From: Pseudomonas sp. Irchel 3E20
GTDB lineage: Bacteria > Pseudomonadota > Gammaproteobacteria > Pseudomonadales > Pseudomonadaceae
Reading direction: 5' to 3'
Assembly: GCF_900187645.1 (NCBI RefSeq)
Contig: NZ_FYEE01000001.1
Location: 714,546 to 778,545, forward strand
Length of the DNA stretch: 64,000 nucleotides
Shown here: positions 30,058 to 38,763 of the stretch, in pieces
Layout of the letters: every line of letters begins with the position of its first letter
Numbering within the stretch: position 1 is the first letter of the stretch
Notes under the pieces: generated by a model
The model's database searches: none
What the model saw: only the letters and a program-made list of their open reading frames with translations
Told to the model about the DNA's origin: nothing
Made by a program: the position numbers and the translations under genes

Positions 30058-30444
30058 GATCCAGGCCTTTAGGGGGGGATTTCTGGGTAACGACCGAACT
30101 CAAGGGTTGCGCTGAAAAAGCCGCGGCACGAATGCCATGCGGGAATTTGCGGGCACCCCGGTGTTGCCGGTCTGCGAAGGCGCGCGATTTTATCAGGCTT
30201 GAGGGGCAGCGGCCATCCTCGGGCCGACGGCAGGGACATATCGGGTAAAAAAAGCCGCCGATTGTTCCGGTTGGGTTGCCTGGCCGGTGTCTGTATAAGG
30301 TATCGCCACTAACAAGCTATCGTTATGACAGCACGAAAACTTCCATCGCTTGTGTGAATGTTTTGCCAGGGGTTGTGGTCACAGCCTTGTTCAATCCTGT
30401 TCATGCGCGCTATCGAGCCGCTTATTTGCCGTCGGGAATCGTCC
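30058..30444. other. Divergent intergenic region, no gene seen
   Basis: About 390 bases between purM and the DUF2066 gene. It must hold both promoters. An A7 run lies near 30247-30253. I found no RNA gene, clear operator or REP unit. An alternative start for the downstream gene at 30403 would shorten it. Confidence 0.5.
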
Positions 30445-31479
30445 ATGGGTCTGCGTAAATTTCTAGTCTTGGGTTGTTTGTCTGTGTTCAGCCTGGTGAG
30501 TCATGCCGAAACCCTCAATGGTTTGTATCAAGTGCGCGAGCCGGTCGCCGGGCAAACGCCTCAGGAGCGCGAGCAGGCCACCCAAAAAGCCCTGCAAACC
30601 CTGGTGCTGCGCCTGACCGGCGATGCCAAGGCCGCGCAAAGCCCGGGGTTGGCCGAGGTCCGCAAGGACCCGCAGCAGATCATCAGCCAATACGGCTACG
30701 ACGCCGGGCCGCCGCAAAGCCTGCAGGTGGATTTCGACCCCGTCAGCACCGACCGCGCCCTGCGCCAGGCCGGGCTGTCGTTGTGGGGCAGCAATCGGCC
30801 GTCGATCTTGAGCTGGTGGCTGAGTGATAGCGCCGAAGGCTCCACCCTGGTGGGTGACGCCCAAGCCAGCGCCGCGGACCTGCGCCGCGCCGCCCAGCAT
30901 CGGGGCTTGCCGCTGCGCCTGCCTCTGGGGGATTTGGACGAGCAGATCGTCGCCACCGCCGCCAACCTTGAGGCCACCGACCCGGCGCCGCTGCGCGAGG
31001 TGTCTGATCGCTACAGCGCCGACGCTCTCTTGGCGGTGCATGCCAAAGAAGAAACCCCCGGCCAGTGGCAGGCCAAGTGGCGCCTGTGGCTGGGCGACCA
31101 GCGCGAGCAGGGCAGCGTGCAGGGGGCGGATCAAGCGGCCCTGGCCGATGCCGTGCTGTTGGCGGTGAGTGAGCGCCTGGCGCCGCGTTTTGTCGCCAAG
31201 CCCGGCACGTCCAGCGAGCAGCTGCTGCAAGTGCAGGGCATGAACCTGGAGCGCTACGCCGCCTTGGGTCACTTGCTCGAGCCGTTTGGCGGGCAGTTGT
31301 ACAGCGTCGAGGGCGACCGCATCGTCTATCGGGTCAATGGCAGCGCCGAGCAGCTCAAGGCGCAACTGGCCCTGGCCCAACTGCAGGAAGTAGCGGCGCC
31401 GCCGGCCGCCCCGGTGGCCGAGGGCGGCGTGCCGGCAGTGGCGGCAGCGCCGACCGCGCAACTGCATTTCAAGTGGTAG
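30445..31479 (+). CDS. DUF2066 domain periplasmic protein
   Basis: A 344-residue protein with a signal peptide ending SLVSHA (about residue 21), chosen to start at ATG 30445. The body begins ETLNGLYQVREPVAGQTPQEREQATQKAL, typical of DUF2066, and contains SILSWWLSDSAEG. The tail is Ala/Pro-rich (APPAAPVAEGG). No enzymatic motif is visible. It precedes the PerM-type permease and hda, an order conserved in pseudomonads near purMN. Function is unknown. Confidence 0.86.
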   Translation: MGLRKFLVLGCLSVFSLVSHAETLNGLYQVREPVAGQTPQEREQATQKALQTLVLRLTGDAKAAQSPGLAEVRKDPQQIISQYGYDAGPPQSLQVDFDPVSTDRALRQAGLSLWGSNRPSILSWWLSDSAEGSTLVGDAQASAADLRRAAQHRGLPLRLPLGDLDEQIVATAANLEATDPAPLREVSDRYSADALLAVHAKEETPGQWQAKWRLWLGDQREQGSVQGADQAALADAVLLAVSERLAPRFVAKPGTSSEQLLQVQGMNLERYAALGHLLEPFGGQLYSVEGDRIVYRVNGSAEQLKAQLALAQLQEVAAPPAAPVAEGGVPAVAAAPTAQLHFKW

Positions 31480-31513
31480 GTTTTTCTTTCTTTATATAAG
31501 GGCGGGTGGATTC

Positions 31514-32587
31514 ATGGCCGATACGCGGCGTTGGGTGTGGCTTGGCGGGGTGGTCCTGCTGTGTGCGCTGGTTTATCTGTTGCATCCGATCCTGACGCCG
31601 TTTTTGGTGGCGTTGCTGTTGGCTTATCTGTTTGATCCGCTGGTCGATCGCCTGGAAAAACTCGGTCTGTCGCGCACTTGGGGGGTGGTGGCGGTGTTTG
31701 CGCTGTTCACCTTGATCGTCATGGCGCTGTTGCTGGTGCTGGTGCCGATGCTGGCCAAGCAGTTGCTGCGCCTATATGAATTGGCGCCGCAGATGCTCGA
31801 CTGGCTGCAACACTCGGCCATGCCTTGGGTGCAGTCGAAACTGGGGCTGGCAGACGGCTTCTGGAAGTTCGACAAGGTCAAGGCCGCCATCAGCGAGCAC
31901 ATGGGCCAGACCACTGACATCGTCGGTGTGGTGCTGAGCCAGGCCACGGCGTCTGGCCTGGCGCTGATTGGCTGGCTGGCCAACCTGGTGCTGATCCCAG
32001 TGGTGAGTTTCTACCTGCTGCGCGATTGGGACGTGATGATGGCCAAGGTCCGCAGCCTGCTGCCCCGCGATCGGGAGGAGCGGGTGGTATCGCTGGCCGG
32101 TGAATGCCACGAGGTACTCGGCGCGTTCGTGCGCGGGCAGTTGATGGTGATGGTGGCCCTGGGGGTGATCTACTCCGCTGGCCTGATGCTGGTGGGGCTG
32201 GAGTTGGGCTTGCTGATCGGCATGATCGCCGGGCTGGCGGCCATCGTGCCGTACATGGGCTTCGTGATCGGCATTGGCGCGGCGCTGATCGCCGGGTTGT
32301 TCCAGTTTGGCGGCGACCTGTACCCGATGATCGGCATCGTCGCCGTGTTCATGATCGGCCAGGCCCTGGAAGGCATGGTGCTGACGCCGTGGCTGGTGGG
32401 CGACCGCATTGGCCTGCACCCGGTGGCAGTGATTTTCGCCATCCTGGCCGGGGGTGAACTGTTTGGCTTCACCGGGATTCTGCTGGCCCTGCCGGTGGCG
32501 GCGGTCATCATGGTGCTGGTGCGCCATGTGCACGATTTGTATAAGGATTCGCAGATGTATAGCGGCTCTGAAGACCCCGAGCTCTAA
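31514..32587 (+). CDS. AI-2E/PerM family membrane transporter
   Basis: A 357-residue membrane protein with a hydrophobic N-terminal pair (WVWLGGVVLLCALVYLLHP, TPFLVALLLAYLFDPLVDRL), a soluble central segment (about 90-140), and a helical C-terminal block with GLAAIVPYMGFVIGIGAALIAG and PWLVGDRIGLHPVAVIFAILAGGELFG, the family signature. Members include the AI-2 exporter TqsA and sodium/proton antiporters, so the substrate is uncertain. Found next to purM/hda in many proteobacteria. Confidence 0.88.
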   Translation: MADTRRWVWLGGVVLLCALVYLLHPILTPFLVALLLAYLFDPLVDRLEKLGLSRTWGVVAVFALFTLIVMALLLVLVPMLAKQLLRLYELAPQMLDWLQHSAMPWVQSKLGLADGFWKFDKVKAAISEHMGQTTDIVGVVLSQATASGLALIGWLANLVLIPVVSFYLLRDWDVMMAKVRSLLPRDREERVVSLAGECHEVLGAFVRGQLMVMVALGVIYSAGLMLVGLELGLLIGMIAGLAAIVPYMGFVIGIGAALIAGLFQFGGDLYPMIGIVAVFMIGQALEGMVLTPWLVGDRIGLHPVAVIFAILAGGELFGFTGILLALPVAAVIMVLVRHVHDLYKDSQMYSGSEDPEL

Positions 32588-32631
32588 CCCCGCACACCGG
32601 GGCCCAATGCCTTGCCCGGTTCGCGCCGGGC
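32588..32631 (+). terminator. Possible terminator or hairpins after the PerM gene
   Basis: Two hairpins in a row, CCCCG-CACAC-CGGGG (32588-32602) and GCCCGG-TTCGCG-CCGGGC (32614-32631), right after the stop codon. Neither has a good T-run, so termination would be partial or Rho-aided. Confidence 0.45.
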
Positions 32632-32771
32632 CATGGCGATCACTGCCCGGCTAACGCAAACCTTTGATTTTGCTTAACGTCTGCTGCATTGTGTGGCCCG
32701 CGTCACGGGTATAGACTTTGCAAACTTTTCACAGAGGCCACTAACGGTTCGTTTGGAACTGTTCAGTCAGC

Positions 32772-33476
32772 ATGAAACCGATTCAGCTGCCCCTAGGTGT
32801 GCGTCTGCGTGACGACGCCACCTTTATCAACTACTACCCAGGCGCCAATGCCGCTGCACTCGGCTATGTCGAGCGGCTCTGCGAAGCCGACGCCGGGTGG
32901 ACCGAAAGCCTGATCTATCTATGGGGCAAGGACGGTGTGGGGCGCACCCACTTGTTGCAGGCGGCGTGCCTGCGCTTCGAGCAGATGGGCGAGCCGGCGG
33001 TGTACCTGCCCCTGGCCGAGCTGCTGGACCGTGGCATCGAGATCCTCGATAACCTCGAACAATACGAACTGGTTTGCCTGGACGACCTGCAAGCCGTGGC
33101 GGGGCGGGCCGATTGGGAAGAGGCGCTGTTCCACCTGTTCAACCGCTTGCGTGACAGCGGCCGGCGCTTGCTGATTGCTGCCTCCACCTCGCCGCGCGAG
33201 CTGCCGATCAAACTGGCCGACCTCAAGTCGCGCCTGACCCTGGCGCTGATTTTCCAGATGCGCCCGCTGTCCGACGAGGACAAGTTGCGTGCCCTGCAAC
33301 TGCGTGCCTCCCGCCGCGGCCTGCACCTGACCGACGAAGTCGGGCATTTCATTCTTACCCGCGGCACCCGTAGCATGAGTGCGTTGTTCGAGCTGCTCGA
33401 ACGCCTCGATCAGGCCTCGTTGCAGGCCCAACGCAAGCTCACCATTCCCTTCCTGAAAGAAACCCTGGGCTGGTAA
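32772..33476 (+). CDS. hda: DnaA regulatory inactivator Hda
   Basis: A 234-residue AAA+ protein related to DnaA. The N-terminal QLPLGV (5-10) fits the clamp-binding motif used to dock on DnaN. The nucleotide loop is WGKDGVGRTHLLQAA, with Arg in place of the Walker Lys region seen in DnaA, as in other Hda proteins; Walker B is LVCLDDLQAVAG. With the loaded clamp it stimulates ATP hydrolysis by DnaA and prevents re-initiation. An upstream gap of 185 bases suggests its own promoter. Confidence 0.94.
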   Translation: MKPIQLPLGVRLRDDATFINYYPGANAAALGYVERLCEADAGWTESLIYLWGKDGVGRTHLLQAACLRFEQMGEPAVYLPLAELLDRGIEILDNLEQYELVCLDDLQAVAGRADWEEALFHLFNRLRDSGRRLLIAASTSPRELPIKLADLKSRLTLALIFQMRPLSDEDKLRALQLRASRRGLHLTDEVGHFILTRGTRSMSALFELLERLDQASLQAQRKLTIPFLKETLGW

Positions 33477-33689
33477 AACCGTGGCCTGCAGGGCGTTTTC
33501 GGCATTTTCAAGGCACTAGAAAACCTGCTCCGTGGAGGGTTCCAGGAGGCGCGGACGTTTATTCGGGGCTTAAGGCCTTAGATGTCGGGCCAAAACCCAT
33601 AAGTCACATTCGGGTCGATTGAATTTGCAAATGAGGGTGATAGAGGGCATAGTCTCGCCTTCTTTACAACTTCAGCCACGGTCGTGCCC

Positions 33690-34313
33690 ATGCTAAATCG
33701 CTTCGCACCCCTCGTGCCTCTCGCACTCGTCACCCTGTTGTTTGGTTGCGCCGCACACTCTCCAGTGTCCCAGCAGCACGCGCCACAACAGCAGGTTCAA
33801 CGCTCCGTTGCCGCTCAGTCTTCCACTGTTTATCAGGAAGAACTGGTCACCGAAAAAGAACTGGCCGAGTTCGCTGACAGCAAGCCGTACCAGCTCCCGC
33901 TGCTGGCCGACAGCATTCTCGAACGCGGCATGTCCCTGATCGGTACCCGCTACCGTTTCGGCGGCACCTCTGAAGCCGGTTTCGATTGCAGCGGTTTCAT
34001 CGGTTACCTGTTCCGTGAAGAAGCCGGCATGAACTTGCCGCGCTCCACCCGCGAAATGATTAACGTCGATGCCCCCCTGGTCGCGCGCAACAACCTCAAG
34101 CCGGGTGATCTGCTGTTCTTCAGCACCAATGGCCGTGGCCGCGTCAGCCACGCCGGGATCTACCTGGGCGACGACCAGTTCATCCACTCCAGCAGCCGCC
34201 GTAGCGGTGGTGTGCGGGTCGATAAGCTGGGCGACAGTTACTGGAGCAAGACGTTCATCGAAGCCAAGCGCGCCCTGGCCATGGCCCCGACCACGATGAC
34301 CGCTCGCAAGTAA
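33690..34313 (+). CDS. NlpC/P60 family lipoprotein (first of two)
   Basis: A 207-residue protein with lipobox LFGC (Cys20) and a C-terminal NlpC/P60 peptidase domain: catalytic Cys100 in GFDCSGFIGYLF, His154 in RVSHAGIYLG and a later polar residue. These enzymes cut the D-Glu to meso-DAP bond or similar bonds in peptidoglycan stem peptides. The linker (21-75) is Gln/Ser-rich. ATG 33690 is preferred to GTG 33684. It is followed by a paralogue. Confidence 0.9.
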   Translation: MLNRFAPLVPLALVTLLFGCAAHSPVSQQHAPQQQVQRSVAAQSSTVYQEELVTEKELAEFADSKPYQLPLLADSILERGMSLIGTRYRFGGTSEAGFDCSGFIGYLFREEAGMNLPRSTREMINVDAPLVARNNLKPGDLLFFSTNGRGRVSHAGIYLGDDQFIHSSSRRSGGVRVDKLGDSYWSKTFIEAKRALAMAPTTMTARK

Positions 34314-34361
34314 GCGTCTTCCCTGGGCACCGCCCGGGGATAACCCTTCACTTTATAAGCC

Positions 34362-34388
34362 GAACTTAAAGTCTTACTTGAAGTTTGA
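34362..34388 (+). promoter_or_regulatory. Candidate AlgU (sigma-22/RpoE) promoter
   Basis: GAACTT at 34362-34367, 16-base spacer, then TTTGA at 34384-34388. The AlgU consensus is GAACTT-N16/17-TCTGA, so there is one mismatch in the -10. It lies about 120 bases before the second NlpC/P60 lipoprotein gene, an envelope protein of the kind AlgU controls. Only sequence support. Confidence 0.4.
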
Positions 34389-34508
34389 CTCATAGCCGCT
34401 AGAATCCCGACATGTTGTTGCTAACGAGCCGTGTATGCCTTGCATGCGCGGCTTTGTTTTCAGCGCCTCGGCAGAGAAAGCCGCAGCCAGATCAGGATTG
34501 TTCTGCCC

Positions 34509-35042
34509 ATGTCGACCTCCGCCCGTCTCGCCTTCCTTATGCTCGTTGCCCTGCTGGGCGGCTGTGCCAGCCATACCGTACCGCCGGCCAAAGTGGTACG
34601 CGCCCCGGTGTTCGCACCGACCCAGGGCTTCTCCCCGGTTGCTGATGATGTGCTGTTCCGCGCACTCGGCCTGGTGGGCACGCCCTATCGCTGGGGCGGC
34701 AATACGCCGGATTCGGGTTTTGATTGCAGCGGCCTGATCGGCTTTGTCTACCGCGATGCGGCGGGCATCGCCTTGCCGCGTTCTACCCGGGAAATGATTG
34801 GCATGCGCGCCCAGGACGTCGACCAGAATGCCCTGCAAACCGGCGACCTGCTGTTCTTCGCCACCAATGGCGGTTCCCAGGTCAGCCACGCGGGCATCTA
34901 TGTGGGCGAGGGCCGTTTCGTCCACGCTCCGGCCACCGGCGGCACGGTCAAGCTCGACAGCCTGTCCAAGGCCTACTGGCAAAAGGCTTACCTGAGTGCC
35001 AAGCGGGTGCTGGCGCCGGCTCAGCTGGCGCACAACCCTTAA
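34509..35042 (+). CDS. NlpC/P60 family lipoprotein (second of two)
   Basis: A 177-residue paralogue of the preceding gene. It has lipobox GGC (Cys19), then the peptidase domain with YRWGGNTPDSGFDCSGLIGFVYRD (catalytic Cys73) and His128 in QVSHAGIYVG. The shared RSTREMI segment and the same spacing show a tandem duplication that has diverged mainly in the linker. The start at 34509 places the signal peptide at the N-terminus. Confidence 0.9.
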   Translation: MSTSARLAFLMLVALLGGCASHTVPPAKVVRAPVFAPTQGFSPVADDVLFRALGLVGTPYRWGGNTPDSGFDCSGLIGFVYRDAAGIALPRSTREMIGMRAQDVDQNALQTGDLLFFATNGGSQVSHAGIYVGEGRFVHAPATGGTVKLDSLSKAYWQKAYLSAKRVLAPAQLAHNP

Positions 35043-35066
35043 GGCGTCCCCCTCGCGGAGGTTCTC

Positions 35067-35729
35067 GTGACCGCTCGCAGCATCACCCTCGACGACCCCC
35101 TCTACCAATACCTGCTGGCCGTGTCCCTGCGCGAAACGCCGTTGCTTGAGCGTTTGCGCGAGCACACCCAAGCCTTGCCCATGGCCCGCTGGCAGGTGGC
35201 GCCCGAGCAGGGCCAGTTCCTTGCCTTGCTGGTGAAACTGACCGGTGCCAAGCGTTTGCTGGAAGTGGGCACCTTCACCGGCTACAGCGCGTTGTGCATG
35301 GCCCAGGCCTTGCCGGACGACGGCACACTGCTGTGTTGCGACATCCCCGGCGACTACAACGCCACCGCCCAGGCGTATTGGCGGGAAGCGGGCGTGGCCG
35401 CGCGCATCGAGCTGCGTCTGGGCCTGGCCCTGGAAACCCTGGAGCACATCGAACGCCAGGGCTTGTGCGGCAGCTTTGACTTGATGTTCATCGACGCCGA
35501 TAAAGCCAACTACCCGGCTTACCTGGAAAGCGCCCTGCGCCTGCTGCGCGGCGGCGGTTTGGCGATTTTCGACAACACCCTGTGGAGCGGGCGGGTGCTG
35601 GAGGCCCACCCGCAAAGCGCCGACACCCTGGCCATCCAGGCCCTGAACCTGGCCTTGAAGGATGACCCGCGTGTCGATCTGTCGCTGTTGCCGGTGGGCG
35701 ATGGTTTGACCCTGTGCCGCAAGCGCTAG
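35067..35729 (+). CDS. Class I SAM-dependent O-methyltransferase (CCoAOMT-like)
   Basis: A 220-residue enzyme starting from GTG 35067 after GCGGAGG. The SAM-binding loop is [20 protein letters not shown] (65-84), the metal-site motif [15 protein letters not shown] is [17 protein letters not shown], and [13 protein letters not shown] follows. This is the methyltransferase_3 family that methylates catechol-like hydroxyls with a divalent metal. The substrate is unknown. Its stop codon overlaps that of the convergent sugar dehydrogenase gene. Confidence 0.9.
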   Translation: MTARSITLDDPLYQYLLAVSLRETPLLERLREHTQALPMARWQVAPEQGQFLALLVKLTGAKRLLEVGTFTGYSALCMAQALPDDGTLLCCDIPGDYNATAQAYWREAGVAARIELRLGLALETLEHIERQGLCGSFDLMFIDADKANYPAYLESALRLLRGGGLAIFDNTLWSGRVLEAHPQSADTLAIQALNLALKDDPRVDLSLLPVGDGLTLCRKR

Positions 35730-37039
35730 CGCGCTGCGGTTACCCGCCACACCTTGTTGCCTACATCATCGGCCACCAGCACTGCGCCTTGCCGGTCGAG
35801 CGCCACGCCCACCGGGCGGCCCATGGCGTTTTCCTCGGTGTCGAGGAACCCCGTCAGTAAATCCACCGGCGGCCCGCTGGGCTTGCCCGCGTTGAAGGGC
35901 ACGAAGATCACTTTGTAGCCACTGTGGGGTTTGCGGTTCCACGAGCCGTGCTGGCCGATAAAAGCGCCGTGGGTGAAGGGCGCCGGCAATTTGCTGCCCG
36001 TGGCGAAGGCCAGGCCCAGGGACGCGGTGTGCGGCCCCACCGCATAGTCCGGGGCGATGGCCTTGGCCACCAGGTCCGGGTTTTGCGGGGTGACGCGTTC
36101 GTCTACATGCTGGCCGTAGTAGCTGAAGGGCCAGCCGTAGAAGCCGCCGTCGCGCACCGAGGTGATGTAGTCCGGCACCAGGTCGCTGCCGATTTCGTCC
36201 CGTTCGTTGACCGCCGTCCACAACGCACCGCTGTCCGGCTCCCAGGCCAGGCCGTTGGGGTTGCGCAGGCCCGAGGCGAATATCCGCGCCTTAGCGCTGG
36301 CGCGCTCGACTTCCCAGATCGCCGCGCGGCCTTCTTCTTTCTCCAGGCCGTTTTCCCCGACATTGCTGTTGGAGCCCACCGTGACGTACAGCTTGCTGCC
36401 GTCTTGGCTGGCGATGACGTTTTTGGTCCAGTGGTGGTTGAGCGGCCCGCCGGGCAAATCCACCACCTTGCTGGCCGGCGCTTCGATGCGGGTCTGGCCG
36501 GCGGCGTAGGGGAAGCGCAGCAGGCGATCGGTGTCGGCCACGTAGAGGTCGTTGCCCACCAGGGCCATGCCGAACGGCGAGTTGAGGTTGTCCAGGAACA
36601 CCGTGCGGGTTTCGGCGACGCCATCGTGGTCGGCGTCGCGCAGCAGGGTGATGCGGTTCGGGCTCGGCACGGTGGCGCCGGCGCGGGCCATGATTTTTTC
36701 GCTGATCCAGCCGCGCAACCCGGTGCTGTCCTCGGGTTTGGCCGGGGCGTTGGTTTCGGCCACCAGCACGTCGCCGTTGGGCAGCACGTAAAGCCAGCGC
36801 GGGTGCTCCAGGCCTTCGGCGAACGCGGCGACCTGGGTGCCGGCCGCCGCCACGGGTTTGCCGCCCGCCGGCCAGCCGATGGCCGGGGCGACGTTGACGG
36901 TGGGGATCAGGGTTTTGTTCGGCGCCGGCAGGCGCGGCGACGGCCCGGTGCCGTCGGAAACTTGCAAGGTGGACGTCTCGCCGCAGGCAACCAACCCGGC
37001 GGCGAGCACAACGATAAAGGCGGAGCGAGGCTTGAACAT
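35726..37039 (-). CDS. PQQ-dependent sugar dehydrogenase-like lipoprotein (L-sorbosone dehydrogenase family)
   Basis: A 437-residue periplasmic beta-propeller protein with lipobox LVAC (Cys19). Family segments are [98 protein letters not shown] and [18 protein letters not shown], typical of soluble glucose/sorbosone dehydrogenases. It may oxidise aldoses with PQQ, but the sugar is unknown and no cytochrome partner is adjacent. ATG 37039 has AGGGAA at proper spacing; ATG 37045 is too close. Confidence 0.88.
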   Translation of the reverse strand: MFKPRSAFIVVLAAGLVACGETSTLQVSDGTGPSPRLPAPNKTLIPTVNVAPAIGWPAGGKPVAAAGTQVAAFAEGLEHPRWLYVLPNGDVLVAETNAPAKPEDSTGLRGWISEKIMARAGATVPSPNRITLLRDADHDGVAETRTVFLDNLNSPFGMALVGNDLYVADTDRLLRFPYAAGQTRIEAPASKVVDLPGGPLNHHWTKNVIASQDGSKLYVTVGSNSNVGENGLEKEEGRAAIWEVERASAKARIFASGLRNPNGLAWEPDSGALWTAVNERDEIGSDLVPDYITSVRDGGFYGWPFSYYGQHVDERVTPQNPDLVAKAIAPDYAVGPHTASLGLAFATGSKLPAPFTHGAFIGQHGSWNRKPHSGYKVIFVPFNAGKPSGPPVDLLTGFLDTEENAMGRPVGVALDRQGAVLVADDVGNKVWRVTAAR

Positions 37040-37103
37040 GGGCATTTCCCTATGAGTACGCGGCGGTAAGCATAGGGCAGTGGGCGCGGCGCGGGGTTCA
37101 ACC

Positions 37104-37688
37104 TTATCCGCGAGCCTCTTTGAACAGCACGGCGATGCCGGGTTGGTAGTTGCCCGCCTCGTTGCGCAACTTGCGGTAGGCATAGGGGAAGTACCAGGCC
37201 ACGGCGCAGCTGTACTCCTTTTGCAGGTCGTCGACCATGTCCTGGAGTTCTTCGGGGGTGGCGCTGTGCTGGGTTTTTTGCGGGGCGACGAACAGGCAGC
37301 CCAGCTTCAGGTCGCTGGGGTAGCTGATGCGGCGGGCGGCGCTGGTGATATCGAGCAGGGCCTGCTCCAGGTTCAGGTGGTTGATCTGGGGCCAGCGCTG
37401 GCTGGCTTGCACGTAGGCCCATTCGTCCTTGCTGGCGATGTACAGGTCGGCGCGGGCATTGCGCTCACCGTTTTCCAACTGCTTTTTGGTGGGCGCATGT
37501 TCCAGGGTGACCATTTCGGCCATCCAGGCTGCGGCCGAGAGCAGCCCCAGGTTGGCCCGCTCGTCTGACCAGTACGGCGCCTTGTTGTCGCCGCGCACCC
37601 GGTTGTAGCGATCGATGCAGTCAAACCAGCGCTCCAGCATCGGTCGCAAAAATTCCAGCTTGGGGTTGCTGATAATCATGCCTTGCAT
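37104..37688 (-). CDS. Hypothetical protein
   Basis: A 194-residue soluble protein I do not recognise. It has no signal peptide or membrane helix. Features are an aromatic N-terminal half ([36 protein letters not shown]), a polar helix ([20 protein letters not shown]) and a C-terminal [14 protein letters not shown] segment. AAGGGAG sits seven bases before ATG 37688. It stands alone between the sugar dehydrogenase and the cobalamin riboswitch. Some restriction-linked and phage-exclusion proteins have similar composition, but I cannot support that. Confidence 0.75.
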   Translation of the reverse strand: MQGMIISNPKLEFLRPMLERWFDCIDRYNRVRGDNKAPYWSDERANLGLLSAAAWMAEMVTLEHAPTKKQLENGERNARADLYIASKDEWAYVQASQRWPQINHLNLEQALLDITSAARRISYPSDLKLGCLFVAPQKTQHSATPEELQDMVDDLQKEYSCAVAWYFPYAYRKLRNEAGNYQPGIAVLFKEARG

Positions 37689-37849
37689 CGTTCACTCCCT
37701 TGAGTCGATCGTGTTTGGGTTATGGTTATTTGATATCGCCGCTTCCAGCCTGGCACAAGATTGGCGCCCGTTTATTGACCCATCGCAGTCAATCAACCCT
37801 GGCGGCCCCGGGTTTCATTGACGCTCCACCCCCAACCCTCTAACCTTCG

Positions 37850-38066
37850 CCGCTTGTTTCAGGTGCCCTGTGGCCAGCGGTCGACAGGGTGAAACAGGGA
37901 AGCCGGTGAGTGCGTGCGCCAAGCGCGCGGTCACGATCCCGGCGCTGCCCCCGCAACGGTAAATGAGTCAAGGCTGTGCTTTTTGCCACTGTGCCCACCC
38001 GGGCATGGGAAGGCGCACCGCCCGGGGCAACCCACTCATGAGCCCGGAGACCGGCCTGATCCATCC
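37850..38066 (+). promoter_or_regulatory. Cobalamin (AdoCbl) riboswitch upstream of cobO
   Basis: The ordered elements are GGTGCCCTG (37862-37870), GGTGAAACAGGGAAGCCGGT (37878-37897), the core CTGCCCCCGCAACGGTAA (37945-37962), GCCACTGTGCC, and the B12-box-like AGCCCGGAGACCGGCC (38041-38056). This is the canonical cobalamin riboswitch. It precedes cobO by about 90 bases and should switch off the cob operon when adenosylcobalamin is abundant. Exact ends of the outer stem are estimated. Confidence 0.93.
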
Positions 38067-38151
38067 AACGGCATCACGGTGGGCGATGCCAGGCTTGTTG
38101 CCGTCCTTTATTCCTGCCCGCCGTTATCCAGCCCCAACGGAGAGCTGCCCC

Positions 38152-38763
38152 ATGACCGATTCCCCCGAACGCGACGAGCGCCACCTGGCGCGCATGCTGC
38201 GCAAAAAAGCCGTGATCGATGAACGCATCGCCAACTCGCCCAACGAGTGCGGCTTGCTGCTGGTGCTCAGCGGCAACGGCAAGGGCAAGAGCAGCTCGGC
38301 GTTCGGCATGCTCGCCCGCGCCATGGGCCACGGCATGCAGTGCGGCGTGGTGCAGTTCATCAAGGGCCGCAACAGCACGGGCGAGGAGTTGTTTTTCCGC
38401 CGTTTCCCCGAGCAGGTGCGCTTTCACGTGATGGGCGAAGGCTTCACCTGGGAAACCCAGGACCGCCAGCGCGACATCGCCGCCGCCCAGGCGGCGTGGG
38501 CGGTATCGCGGCAGTTGCTCAGCGACCCGGCCATCGGCCTGGTGGTGCTCGATGAACTGAACATCGCCCTCAAGCACGGCTACCTGGACCTGGACCAAGT
38601 GCTCGGCGACCTGCAGGCCCGCCCGCCGATGCAACACGTGGTGGTTACCGGCCGTGGGGCCAAGGAGCAAATGATCGAGCTGGCCGACACCGTCACCGAA
38701 ATGGGCCTGCTCAAGCACGCCTTCCAGGCCGGCATCAAGGCGCAAAAAGGCATCGAATTGTGA
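38152..38763 (+). CDS. cobO: Cob(I)yrinic acid a,c-diamide adenosyltransferase
   Basis: A 203-residue CobA/CobO-type ATP:corrinoid adenosyltransferase. The P-loop is LSGNGKGKSSSAFGM (about 40-54), followed by GVVQFIKGRN and the VVLDELNIALKHGYLDLD segment. It attaches the adenosyl group to the corrinoid cobalt and salvages corrinoids. First gene of the riboswitch-controlled cluster. It overlaps cobB by four bases (GTGA). Confidence 0.95.
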   Translation: MTDSPERDERHLARMLRKKAVIDERIANSPNECGLLLVLSGNGKGKSSSAFGMLARAMGHGMQCGVVQFIKGRNSTGEELFFRRFPEQVRFHVMGEGFTWETQDRQRDIAAAQAAWAVSRQLLSDPAIGLVVLDELNIALKHGYLDLDQVLGDLQARPPMQHVVVTGRGAKEQMIELADTVTEMGLLKHAFQAGIKAQKGIEL

